A stretch of 64,000 nt of DNA from Glossina fuscipes (lineage: Eukaryota > Arthropoda > Insecta > Diptera > Glossinidae): assembly GCF_014805625.2 (NCBI RefSeq), contig NW_023998414.1, positions 42,616,908-42,680,907 of the forward strand, read 5' to 3'. Positions 1 to 11,842 of this stretch are shown piece by piece. Every line of letters begins with the position of its first letter. Within the stretch, counting starts at the first letter, position 1. Both the position numbers and the translations under genes were made by a program. Below the pieces are notes generated by a model. That model did not search any database and was not told where the DNA came from. It saw only the letters and a list, made by a program, of their open reading frames with translations.

Positions 1-349
1 ATTGCTAAAAGAGCGGCAACAACAAACTGAGTCGTATATGAATTAAACGATGAGGCGGCTCCCAAGTTGATCGAAATATGTTCGCTGAGAAATATTTTCA
101 AAATTTGAAAAAAAAGTCGCATTTAGTAGGAACGAACGTGTAGCTTGATCACTCCTCAGACTGTGAATAAGCATTTCACCCGGTTTATATGCATGATATG
201 TGAACTTAAGAAGCTGTCAGTAATCAGGCGTACGCATCAGAAAACCGCAAATCGGTCGGTTTTTAATCAAAGGAGTGAACAGAGAGTATTCTGTCACCAA
301 AATTTTTCAGATTTTATAATTTTTCTCCAAATGCCTTATTTGAGCAAAA

Positions 350-376
350 AAATAAATAAATAAATAAATAAATAAA
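350..376. repeat. (TAAA)n tetranucleotide microsatellite
   Basis: About six tandem TAAA units are visible directly, ending in AATAATTAAA-like sequence. Confidence 0.95.
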
Positions 377-2186
377 ATAATTAAATTGAAAACCGGAACG
401 CTTTAGTTGCTTCAATTGAACCCAAATCGAACGAAAGCAGTACTTCAGCCAGTTTGCAATTGAAGCAACCAAAAATTGTTCCACTTCTAATTGTTTTTGT
501 TTTTATTTATATGCATGTGCGTACGTACATAGGTACAGTGAATCTTCCAATTCCATTTCGAAGAACATGCTTTTGCACTTTAATTTTGAAATTTTTCTTC
601 AACTCTTTTTTTTTTTTTTTTTTTTTTTAAATTCGAATATTTCCTTGATACCTTATTTATATTACGTGAATACAATTATCTGCAAAAATCTTGGTCCAAT
701 CTGCAAGTTGATTAGCTCTTATCACTAACACAACTTGCTTTGATCAAAGTTTAATTCGCCTATTCTTCATTCTTGCAAAAAAAACAACAAATCTCTCACT
801 TCTGAAGACATATTGAAGGCCCGCAACAACTAAGAACCAATCAGAAGTAGTGTTCCGAATAATATTTGTGCCAATGTGTATTCAACTTTCAATAATTTTA
901 TATAATCCGTTTAATCCGAAAAGTTGTAGAAAAATTGATTGCATTCACTTTATTAACCGTCGAATACCAAACTGTTCCAATTCATTTGAACAACTCGTGG
1001 ACTAGCCCTAGCTGCACAGTTGTAGTCCTGCATTAATTCGCGAGCCCCGCGAGTCCATTTACTTTGCGTCTTTTTATAGCTACTTCTTACAGATTTATCT
1101 ATACGAATAGTATCTATAGGAGGCTTCGCGTACGTGTGTTTATGCACCATATCTAAATATTGTAAATAAATATATGTCTATACGTGTATATGCCGATTAT
1201 GTCTTGTTCGTAAGCTTAGCTTCAAAAGAAACTCAATACGTGATAGGACTTAAGTTTCGAAAATTTAATTTGAACAAGGAAGATAGACATTCGCTTTCGC
1301 TTACATCTTCGATTAATTTTATTAGTCAGTCACAGCTTTTTTATTTATTGGCATTGAACTCCAATTACTTTTATAATGGATGATCGTGAATGTTTGCGGC
1401 AAATGTTAATAACTGGCAATAACTGCTACAAAGTAAAAATTCATGATAAAATTGTTTTGAAATGAATTTTCAAATGTGTTTTTTGGAGGTTTCACGAACA
1501 TGTTACTCTATGCGTATCGCGTCTAAAATCCATTGTGCTTGAATATCGAATCAATTTAGGATCTTACCATCATCATGAATGTGTTAATGTTTGTAAGTGC
1601 TTCTTCGGGTGTTACAACAAGAAGGAGTTGTCAAGTATATTGCCGTCCTTGATTATTAACCATGAGAATAGTTAATAACAGATAATGAAAATCACTCGGA
1701 AATTTGGCACGAACTTTGAATAAAAAACTACGCGTTGTTAATATTTGTTTGAATACGCCCGCTTTTTCCCTCCAAAACGAATGCAGTCTTTTTCGCTTGT
1801 TGGAAATAAAGTTTTATCGTAAGTGAACTTAACATAATACGCATCCCGTTTACTTCTTTGAACAATAGTTATTGTTCGGTCTGTCTATATTATACGTACA
1901 ATAAATATCTTCTATCGCATCTCAAGTACAAGCTTCATAAACTTGAACTAAGGAACTAAAGAAGTGAATCAATAGTTATAACAAAAGAAATGTTCAAAAT
2001 GAACTCTCAAGTCAAGAGTATCTTGTGCACTAATATATATATATATGTTTTAATAAATCTTTTAAATGTTTACTTTTAAATATCTTTTTAATAGTATTTT
2101 TTTTTTTTTTTGATGTTGTTGTTGTTTTTGTTGTTTTGTTTTTGTTTCTAAACTGCTACCAAACTATAATCTATATTTATATATAA

Positions 2187-2256
2187 GTTTGTTTGTTTGT
2201 GTTTGTTTGTGTATGTGTATGTGTATGTATGTGTGTGTGTGTGTGTGTGTGTATGT
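2187..2256. repeat. GTTT/GTAT/GT compound microsatellite
   Basis: The tract passes from GTTT units through GTAT units into an uninterrupted GT run of about 22 bases. The open frame across it (Val/Cys/Phe repeats) is a translation of the repeat, not a gene. Confidence 0.95.
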
Positions 2257-3848
2257 ACACACTATTAAGCAAAATTTTTATTATTATTTTCACCTCATTA
2301 AAGCAAGTGTTTGATCACCGCCACCATTATAAATCTAGCAACTACTACTACAACAGTTATTTAAAAATAATTACAAAAATTCATTGACATTCAGCACTTG
2401 ATGTGGTCTCTTTCAACATTCGCGCACACAAATACTTACGCGTCAAAAAATTTTTTTTGCGAATTTCTATATCAAAACAAACAAAACATTATTAACTATC
2501 ACACTATGTATGCATTTTCTTTTTCTTTTATTTTGTTGCTTTGCACTTTTCCGAGTTGAAAGCCACCAGAACTGTATGTGCTTGAAACGTTTCTACTCAA
2601 ACACAGATATTTTTATTGGATTAACAAAGAGAAACACACACAACAAGTCTCTCAAAGAGTATGCAAAAAGAGAGTAACGTTGAAAACGCTCGATAGTACA
2701 TACATATAAATGCAGAGTACACTCAAAAAAATGGTACATTATTTATAAATTCAAAAAACGTATATACAATAAAACGGAGTATTGTGAGATATGAAAAGCA
2801 GGCCTTCGCACTTGGACAAACTCTTCGGTTCATTTTTGTTCTTTTTTTTTTTTTTTTTGCTTTATCAAATAAAATGTATTATATCTTGATTTAATGCCGC
2901 ATTTTATTCCTATTATTCACATATGTATATAACAAAAAGATTGAATTTATTAAAAAAAAAAAGAAAACTATATAGAATGTAAGTTTCGGCTTAGATAAAA
3001 TGTTAGTGCCCTCTATCCATCACCTCCGATAGTTGTTCTTGTTCCGTTCTTTTTATGCGCGCAATAGTTTCGCGATACTTACTTTGATACTTACTTCTCG
3101 AAATTTGAATTACTCAAGATGTAGGAAATTTATAGGAACATATTGTTCGTTAGTGTTAATTTATTTAATTTTTACCTTTTTTTTTTATCTTCATTATTCT
3201 AGCAATAAATAAACAAATTGTTTCAATATATATATGCATGTATAGATGTAATTTTGTTTTTTTGTTTTTTTTTTTTGCAAATCAACTCTGAATTATTAAT
3301 TGTTTAGTGTGCGTAAATGTTCAATAATATGTTTTCGGGTGTTGCAAGTGAGTCGATAAGATTAATACACTCTTTTCACGTGCTATAGGTTTTTCAAAAA
3401 TATCAAATCGTATTGAATTTAACCGAAGAGACAGAAAGTATCCATTTATTCAATACTAAATTACACTTTTTCTAATCTTATTTGAAAACTCATTACAACA
3501 TTAGCGTACCCCAGTTAATTTTCGCCAAATCATTTCCCCTCGATAAGAGTTTATTAAAAATGTGTGCTCTTTCGTTTCGGAGCGCATTCGCAACCTCTCG
3601 TATTCTTTAATTCAAGCTTTCAAAGAGAGAGAGAGAACTGTATGCTATTAATGCCCATGCAACACTTTTGTGTGTGCCGCTCGATTTTCGATAATTCGTC
3701 TACACACAAAAAATGAAATTAAGAAAAATTAAAAAAAAAAAAAACAGCAAAAGCAAAAGCAAAAAGAAAAAAACAAAACAAGAAAAAACAAAAAAGAAAT
3801 ATGAAAAGGTAACGACACAACATGTGATGTGAACAGAAAGCAATGATA

Positions 3849-3897
3849 ACAACAGCAGCAACAACAACAACAACAACAACAATAACAACAACAGCAA
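3849..3897. repeat. (CAA)n trinucleotide repeat with CAG and TAA variants
   Basis: Roughly sixteen CAA/CAG triplets in a row with one TAA interruption. The tract gives Gln/Asn/Thr-type homopolymers in forward frames and Leu/Val/Cys runs in reverse, which explains the overlapping open frames on both strands. Confidence 0.95.
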
Positions 3898-4008
3898 CGG
3901 TAAAGCCAATACATGCAAGAAAATCATTTTTAAGCTCCGCCCTATTCGATTGGACAAGCTGGTTGTAACAACAAAAAAGCAGCAATATTTAGTAGATGAG
4001 AAAACATA

Positions 4009-4009
<1 letters not shown>

Positions 4010-4041
<32 letters not shown>
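4010..4041. repeat. Poly(A) run of 32
   Basis: Thirty-two consecutive A residues, followed by a shorter A9 run a few bases on. No retroelement sequence was recognised upstream on the plus strand, so it is not called a tail. Confidence 0.95.
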
Positions 4042-4042
<1 letters not shown>

Positions 4043-5112
4043 CAGAAAAAAAAAGCTAACGATACGACAACAATTATGGTCACAGTCACAGTAGATTCGA
4101 TCGTCTTCAGGCGTCACTTATGCATATTGGTGGGTATGTGTGTAAACGCACACACATGTGCACACATTTGTAGGAATGGTTTGGTTGGATGGGCAAATGC
4201 TTTTCTAGTGCGGGACAAAAGTATGAACACGAAGAACGAAGTTTTTTACGCCAGCTATGGTTTAATATATAGAACGGCGAGAGAGCCAGTATACGGATTT
4301 TATAGCTAGTTATGATTTACTAAATAAAAAAAAATATATATCAGCGTACGTATAGTGATACGATTTAAAATTTTCTTTTTAATTCAAATGCAGATAAACG
4401 TACCTACGATACAAATATGTATACACATATACGTACATTTGTATATCTTCTCTACGTTTCCTATATTTAAATAATTTAAAAGAAATTTCTTTCTCCTTTA
4501 TATACATGCACATGCATATATATACACACGTGTATATGTAAGCTATTGCTTAATACTTGGCTTTATTAGATGTATTAAATTGGGGATAAACCGAACGTAT
4601 AGTAAAAAAAAAAAACTCTAAATACATATAGAAAAACTATACATATATATATATATATAGTCACCACCCAAAGCACACATATAAAAATTATTTGCTTTAT
4701 TTTTTTTTTTTTTTTTCATCAATTGTGGGAGTATCAGAGCATCCATTGGGATCATTTTTTTTTTTTTTTTTTTTTTTTTTGATAGCATAGAATTACATTA
4801 GAGTTCAAGAATGTATCCCTGCTAACTTTGTAATTGGTATGAAGAGCTTTGGGTGAGAGAAAAAAACGTGAATTAATTAGAATTAAGCATAAATTTTCGA
4901 AAAGGTATCGACGAACAAACAAAATGAACGCCTAAGGTTTTAATCTTAAGAAAATATATCAAATATGGTTAAAATATGTATTTACCGGGTTTTATACGAG
5001 ATCTTCTGACACGATGTGTAAGTTGCAGCTGCAACACCTTCCCATCAAAGAAATGATAAGAAAAAAGAAGAAAAGATTTCAATGTTAGATTCTGGTAGTT
5101 TAAGAAGTAAGA

Positions 5113-5640
5113 TTAGCTTATGATTTTTTCTCTCTTCAAATGAACCTTTATATATTCAAGGATGATATCAAAACGCTGATAATGCAAAGAAATCGAACTT
5201 TCGATATGAATATACCAGTAACATATTTTGGCGGCATTGGATGACAGGGCCGTTGGTTGGTAGCTGACAGAGTTATGAGTCGTGTAGAAGCCGATTACAA
5301 GACGTGCGTCGATGTTTCGTAGTTTGAGTAGTTTGTGAGCCATGCCAGTGGATTTGATGAATCTTCTAGCTTGCCCTTGCCCTTGCCCTTGCCCTATACA
5401 TTGCTTCCAATGCTTTGCTGATTTGTTTTCTTTGCCTTGCGATACCAGCTCCCGTATGCGTTATAGAATATTTCCGGCTTTTTGATAGCTTCGAAGACCG
5501 AATGTCCCGGTACCCGCTAATAAATAGTTCCATCTCATTGTGCTGGCCCAGCTCATTCCGGGTTTGAAGTCATACCAACACAAGGGCCCTTAGAGCAAGC
5601 AGCCTGATTGTCGAAGTGAATGAAGGTTAGCTCTCTCCTA
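5113..5640 (-). pseudogene. Non-LTR retrotransposon ORF2 3' remnant (RNase H plus C-terminal domain)
   Basis: Read on the minus strand, this looks like the end of an ORF2 polyprotein, which reverse-transcribes the element RNA at the target site. Near 5598-5615 the reading FDNQAA resembles the RNase H motif (S/T)D(S/N)QAA. About 25-40 residues on, at 5502-5560, the reading NELGQHNEMELF then SGYRDI resembles the family pattern N-x-[VM]-x-L-x-W-V-P-G-H-R-D-I; the overlapping frame preserves V-P-G-H. After a frame change, 5113-5343 reads LLKLRNIDARLVIGFYTTHN, resembling the LLxLS...L.G.LTGH segment before the C-terminal zinc-binding motif. The Cys ligands of that motif are mostly lost (only one Cys in the expected place). 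Frameshifts, stops and a hexamer expansion (5371-5394) show it is dead. Clade (I- or Jockey-like) is uncertain; assignment is by motif recall without a search. Confidence 0.55.
5371..5394. repeat. (TTGCCC)4 hexanucleotide repeat
   Basis: Four perfect TTGCCC copies, so the minus strand carries four GGG runs with 3-base loops. It sits inside the decayed ORF2 remnant, where it reads Arg-Ala repeats. It is the only hexamer of this kind seen in the window. Confidence 0.95.
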
Positions 5641-7257
5641 TATTGTCTTGAAAAAGACATTCTAATGCACATGCGAGCGCATCTCGACAACGAGCGTTTC
5701 TCTTAAAGTAATGAATTTTTTATTTTATTATATTGCCGTCTCCTTCTTTTTGAAATTTTAATTGAAAGACACTGTAGAGTAAGTATCGAGGCGATCTTTT
5801 AAAAATTACAATTTTCCCAAAAGAAAAAAAAAAATTCAAACATATATTATTAGCATTATTTTTTTTTTTCAATTAATTTCTCAATGAAACGGTGCGTTAA
5901 TGTTTATAAGGTTTTGAGGCACATTTCCAGAAAATTTTTTCGTTTATTGTTGTAAATGGAAAATTTTGATTTGTAACAATACGGCAGAAAAGCTGCCACA
6001 CTTTTTTAGTTTTGCTGTTGTCAACAACATTTTTGTTATTTGATGGAATAAAAGAGGCATCAATTTTTGAATTTTTCGCAAAGTGGAAAATATTGGGAAA
6101 AACTTTCGCAATCGATACGAATTTCCGAATGTTTCAAGGGATGAAGTCGATAAATTGCATTTTCGCCAATTAAAACGAAAGGGTTGATTAATTTAATCGA
6201 AGTTTTGCTGTGTGATCGTGACATCCCGAATGGAATTTTGTTCTTGTTATTGCAATAGCTAATGATACTATAACGGCTATGGCGACAATCATTGTGAAAG
6301 GGGCGGCTGTTGTCAGGCGTTCATCTTTTATGTTTTTTTTTTTTTTTTGAGTTCGGTGATGTCGTCATTTCGTGTAATATGTTGTTTTCTTTTCGATTAA
6401 TTCTTATTTTCGAAAAATTTTCCTTTTTGCGCGTCCATCTTCTTCTTCTCCTTCTTGTTCGTAAAACCATTTACGTGTATATATCAACACTGTTACAAAG
6501 TTACTTTTTTGTCTCTGCTGTCAGTTACATACGGAGTTTGATTCGAATCGATGAAAATCATCTTGGATCAATATATCCCGAGTTGACGTAGGGCTTGTTA
6601 GTTTCATTTCAAAGAGCTTTGCTTTCAATTTTTTTTTATTTTTTCTTTGTTTTCATCTAATAAATAAATTTCATTTTTACGAATAAATTCTTATTTATGT
6701 CTGTTTGAATGCAGAATATCGTTGAAAAAGTGTCCTCTTAACTGCATTTATTCAAAAAAAAGAGAAAAAAAAAAACAGATTGCAGAAATTTAAAAAAAAA
6801 ATTATTTGCAATTATTTGCAGAAGGCGTCAAAAAACTATGAAACGAGAAGAAGGGTTATAACGATAAGTCTCAAATAACGCCGGCGACTAATACTTATGC
6901 ATAAGATGTAACAATTTTAAGTTCTTTGTTCATTCGTGTTAATTGCGCAAGATTCTGTTGGACACGATAATGAATAGGTTTAAATAATAATCATATATGT
7001 AGCATTTCTATGAATAAGCCCGAGCTGAAGGTAAGAAGTAAGAGAGTGATAATTACATTGGGTATGCAATTGATACATTTTTCATTTCCCTTTGTTGACT
7101 GCTGCACACTGCATATAATATAATTAGAGGTAATATTATCGACAGTCAATCGGGGTCGATTGAATATTTGCAACCAAAGTTAATAGATTTCACTTCATTT
7201 AGAGTTTTTCGGTGTTTGATGCAATTACCATCGATTAGGTTTAATGTGGAAACAATG

Positions 7258-7261
<4 letters not shown>

Positions 7262-7292
<31 letters not shown>
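7262..7292. repeat. (TA)n dinucleotide repeat
   Basis: Thirty-one bases of perfect alternating AT, 58 bases before a long AC tract. Confidence 0.95.
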
Positions 7293-7295
<3 letters not shown>

Positions 7296-7348
7296 GTAGT
7301 GTCATTTGCAAGTGGTGGTTGTTCTGAAATTGTATGATTTGCACATAT

Positions 7349-7350
<2 letters not shown>

Positions 7351-7403
<53 letters not shown>
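7351..7403. repeat. (AC)26 dinucleotide repeat grading into CAAA
   Basis: Fifty-three uninterrupted bases of AC, the longest CA tract in the window, then CAAA units to about 7426. The minus-strand frame across it (Val-Cys repeats) is an artefact of the repeat. Confidence 0.97.
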
Positions 7404-7407
<4 letters not shown>

Positions 7408-8500
7408 AACAAACACGCAAACAAACATTACAGGCACTTTTACTGGCCCTTTTTTTTTTTTTCGTTAAGAACGCAATAGTGCGTGTGCAGTACGTGTCCC
7501 GATAATTGCAAAGGATTGCGCCTTTGATTTTTAGCAAGTTTCCCGAATTCATTACATTTCCACACTTTCCCTACCTTCGCGAACCCTTGTCAACGATAGT
7601 GAATTTTTGCCTTTGCATACTTTCTTTTACCTTTCTAATGCAATCTGAGTGTGTGCATATGTGTCTATTTTGTTATTCTCCGGTTTTGTATTGTTTGCTT
7701 TTCCTGAGGAGTTGCTTGCCTGTGATTTTAGTTGTAAAACCTCGTTACGTACAATTTGCACAGACACACTTTTACTCTTTTATGTCTGTGGCAAAATACT
7801 TAATTGTTTCCTCAGCATGCCTTTGTCTTAAATTCATTCTTTTTTGTTTTTTTGCTTTTGTTTTGTTTTTAATGTAAACAAACACGCATCTAAACGTATG
7901 TCAGTTTAGGAAAATACATATTTTGATTTGAATCCTTGTTAGGCGTTTCGTTGTGCTGTTGCGTTTGTGTTTGCATTTATGTTTGTGTTTGTATTTGCAC
8001 TTGTTTGTGAGTGCATTTGTAAGAAAATTACATGTTAAGCTGTTGCATTTTGATTGTTGCTTCCTGGTATTAGGTGCGCTATTGTAATCGCTTGCCATTG
8101 CATTTGATTTGTGCTATTTGTTGCCGTATGTTAGTATGCGAGGACAATGCGTTTGCCGATACCACAGACCTCTTAGCAGCAGGACTTTTGCACGGTTAAA
8201 ATGACTTTTTAAGTGGATAAGCCGATGTAATAGGATATTGAGCGTGCTATGTCAAGTGAAGAGGAAAGACGAGGCAGGAATACAATAACAAATTTAATTT
8301 ATAGATATTGACGAATAAGTGGCAATGCAAGGTCGATATTTATCAATGCTTCTGAATCGTTGATCCAAACCCCATGAAGCTTTCACTTAGCTTGCGAGGT
8401 TTCTTTCATTATCGTTTATCGGCAGCTGGCTTGAGGAAATAGTTTTGAAATATATATTCAAAATTTTTTTGCTCATACCCTGAGCGGATATGGACGGACT

Positions 8501-8824
8501 GACAGGCAGATGTAAATTTAAAATTTTAAATGAAAATGAAAAGAGATTAATCCGTGCTGCTCTCGGCTTAGGGCAATCACCATCGTTTAAGAGAACTTTC
8601 TAGCATCTTCTCACGGAATTAAAGAATTTCTTTGATTTATTGGACTTTACTGCTTCTGAGGAACCAAATAATGGGTTTGGTTCATCTCTCCCTTTTAATC
8701 AAATTGAAGCCTAATTAATATCTCAGTGTTCATTGCCATCGCGATTTGCGTGGAATAGCAACGCCTCGTTGACAGAGCTGGTAACACACAATAAAGCTCC
8801 TAGTCCTACTACTACTACTACTAC
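8501..8824 (+). other. Possible non-LTR element 3' tail ending in (CTA)n
   Basis: A moderately GC-richer segment whose plus-strand reading around 8597-8680 (HLLTEL, then DLLDFTAS) weakly resembles the extreme C-terminus of dipteran non-LTR ORF2 proteins. It ends about 130 bases later in about six CTA triplets (8804-8824), and several non-LTR families end in short tandem repeats rather than poly(A). No RT or RNase H motif was seen, so the identity is tentative; a chance resemblance beside a plain microsatellite is equally possible. Confidence 0.22.
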
Positions 8825-8920
8825 ATTTTAGCTCTATAACAATTCCCATATCATGGACCTCTTCGGAGAAGAAGCTGTGTTCTTCTGATATGCCTCTTTA
8901 ACGAGACGCACCATCCACGT

Positions 8921-8948
8921 GTACGTACGTACGTACGTACGTACGTAC
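8921..8948. repeat. (GTAC)7 self-complementary tetranucleotide repeat
   Basis: Seven perfect GTAC copies. Every unit is its own reverse complement, so the whole 28-bp tract is a palindrome able to fold back on itself. Tracts of TATG or CATA are common in this window, but this is the only long GTAC one. Confidence 0.97.
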
Positions 8949-11776
8949 CCGTTACGTAATAAATAAGCTAACAAACATTTTTTGTATTCTTTTATTCTTT
9001 CGTTATTTAATGGCACGTATTACATAATTGTCAAAGATTTTCTCAAAGTTCATTTGATTGAGAATCTATGGCTACGTACTTCACGTATACAAACATTCGC
9101 ATCTGTACATTAATAGTATCTGTGTCATTAATATTAAGTTTAAAAAATTATGGTCTATTAAATGCCAGAGTACTTGAAAATTTAGCGATTGCCATTAAGT
9201 CATTATACATATATATATATATATGCATATATGTAGGTAAAAGAAGTACACATAACAAAATATAGACAAAGAAAAACTCCCTATGAATAAACAATTGAAC
9301 TCTTGAGACAACACAATCGTGAAATAATTCCCACATAGATTTATACATTTCGTAATTTCATATGGCAAGTCTGCAATTTGAGCTTTAAATCGGTAATTAT
9401 TAGTTAAAAAATAAAAACTTGAAGATTTGATGTTTGATACCACGGAGTACAATTGTTTGGTAAAGAAGTTTTAACGAGAAGATAAAAACAAAAAAACATT
9501 AGATAATTAATAGACCAGAACTGGGTCTGAGAGAAAATCATATGAAAAAAGCATTCAAACAATATATATATATATATATATAAATAAGATGACAGAAAAA
9601 ATCAACAAAATAAAAATAATTCTTCAAAGGTATTTCAATTCTAAATGTACAATAAAGGAGACGTTTCTTAAGTTACAGTTCTTGGTAGAAAAGCAGACAT
9701 AGAATTGCTATCCATTGAGTACGGTGGGGTTTTCTTTCCCATCAAATGTGTAAAATGCGTGATTTTCTCATATTTTCAATAAGATTTAATACGCGGATTG
9801 TCATTAGTCAACGAACGAACTGCATGTACGTACACATACGCTCATGGAAATATTAGTTTTTTTTTTTTGTTGCTTGCATTCACCTATACACGTTTTCGTT
9901 TAAGTATTATTATTATTATTATTATTTTCATGCTCTCTATGAAAATATGAAGATATAATGGACTTGGTACACCACTTGCAACGCTCCGCCCAGACGTTTC
10001 TCTTTTGCAAATCGTGCAAGCGCGTTACATGAAATTCTATCAATGGGATTTTAGCTGATATCTATGGATTCATTTGGCACACGGACAACGAAAAAAAGAA
10101 AAATGAGAAAACGTTAGTTTCCAATCTTCAGCAAATGGACATCAATCGTACCGCGAACAATGTAGATAAGAGTCAAACAGAAAAAAAAAAAAAAAGATCT
10201 AATCGCCGAATGGCTGACCAGTCATCGCAATTAGTCGTGATAAACAAGACGGCTTGCAATTTTTTTCTTCGGAGGTGTGAGGGTATCTAAGCTTCGCCCC
10301 AAAGGCAGCCCTAACTCTCTGACCGTTTGAAATGCTCAGTTAATTCTAAGCACTCGTGAGCTTTTTTTGCAGTTTATAACCTACTTTTCAATGAATTGTT
10401 TGGATTTTCTTATAACAAGTACCCCCTATTTATGTCTAGATACTTGAATGAAAATAATTTTTTGATTAGTGGGTACAGTGAGAGCTCAATAACCAGAAAA
10501 TAATGTACAATAAATGCGTGGTACATTGACCATGTATGTATTCCAACGACAATAAATATATTAAAAATATTCCCACGATTTCTATTTCATATACAAAAAA
10601 ACAAAAAAAATAAACAAAATAAATAAAAATAAAAACCAAAAGAGAAAAAGAAGAAGAAAGAAAAGGCAACCAAGTAGGCTGTATTCGTTTCGAATAGTGC
10701 TTACCACGCACATTTTATTTAATTGATTAGGAGTCCTTTGCTTGCGTATGTTGTTCCGAACTTCTGATCTTACGAAAACTTGTCAGCCAGAACTTACGTG
10801 GTAGCACACAATGAATTATAAAATTTTCATTTCTTTTTCATCGCAACACGAAGAGTAAAAGATCGTTCGCGTGGATGCGCTAGTGATGAGCGGTATTAAT
10901 ACGAAACGAATTCTATTCGATCTAGAGAACAGGAGTTACTGAATTCAAAGGCTTGGAGATCGAGATCGGCTGATTTTATAGAGGTAGAATTTTAGGTAAT
11001 TGGGAAAGGAGATGTGGACTTTAAGTTCGATGTTATAAAGAAAACGGGCTATTTGTTTACCTTGGCCGGCCAGGAAAGACTTTAATACAATAGTTGACAT
11101 GCATCAGATATCGATCTGCAAAGTGTAAGACAATCTTTAGTAGCGACACTGCCAATGTGGAGGCCAAAGTTGACTTTGAGATCAGGGGTTATCCAGGGCA
11201 TTGCAGCGTGGGAAGAATTAAGGGGTAAAGCTTTGGGCTTTAACAATTGTTAAACAATCATTAGCGAACGCAACTTATTTGCATTATGTCTATAAAGCAG
11301 AAGGATGTCATCCGCATACGCAAAAGAAAGCGTAATCATTATCAACCCAATACCAACGATTATTTACGAAAGGATTAAACAAAAGGGCGACCAAAATGAA
11401 TTCTTCCGGTACCTAAGACATACTATCCGTAAGGAAAGCGCTAGAGTCATTCATAGGAACAAACTATTTATCACCCGAAGTATACGAGCACTTGAGCTTG
11501 CAAGCACTCCGAGAAAAATTGTAAAAGATTTTGCATAGAATTTGTTAAGAAGTTTGTCAAATATTTTTGTTAGACCGAGACCGACAAGGACTTAGCTCCT
11601 ACCAATGTCGATGTTATCTGTAACGGATTCCGTGATGGAGATTAAAAGTGCCGAAGTGCAACGGGAGATCGTACAGGGCGTTACTGTTATTTGGGAATAT
11701 TCCTTCTTCATATGTTCCGTAACTTTGGAGAGGCAGGGTAGGATGGTAATACATCGAAAATTATTGTGTGCAAAAG

Positions 11777-11779
<3 letters not shown>

Positions 11780-11812
<33 letters not shown>

Positions 11813-11842
11813 ATCTATCTCTCTATCTCGCTATCTCTCTCT
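11780..11842. repeat. (CT)n repeat with TATC interruptions
   Basis: Fifteen perfect CT units are followed by mixed CTAT/CT units. The polypyrimidine plus strand makes the Ser-Leu run seen in the overlapping frame. Confidence 0.95.

Larger units (their letters stand above)
1..5112. other. Noncoding AT-rich stretch with microsatellites
   Basis: No convincing exon, RNA gene or transposon was seen. The open frames present are short and either cover repeats (the frame over 2193-2387 reads through a GT tract; the minus-strand frames at 3700-4089 read through A-rich and CAA tracts) or show no recognisable motif. The stretch contains (TAAA)n at 350-376, poly(T) at 606-628, GT repeats at 2187-2256, CAA repeats at 3849-3897, poly(A) at 4010-4041, (TA)n at 4641-4659 and poly(T) at 4755-4780. 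Consistent with intergenic or intronic DNA. Confidence 0.7.
5641..8500. other. Noncoding AT-rich stretch
   Basis: No gene recognised. Open frames at 6310-6591 and 7506-7877 are T-rich and hydrophobic by composition, without motifs. Contains the (TA)n and (CA)n pair at 7262-7403 and poly-purine/poly-pyrimidine tracts. Confidence 0.65.

Noticed and set aside
4010..4041. Poly(A) as a retroelement tail
   Set aside because: No element-like sequence upstream on the plus strand and no flanking duplication; likewise for the long homopolymers at 12919, 23219, 29719, 38978, 42751 and 51343.
3700..4309. Open frames on both strands with poly-Lys, poly-Leu/Val and Cys runs
   Set aside because: They are direct translations of poly(A), CAA and A-rich tracts; no domain or splice structure.
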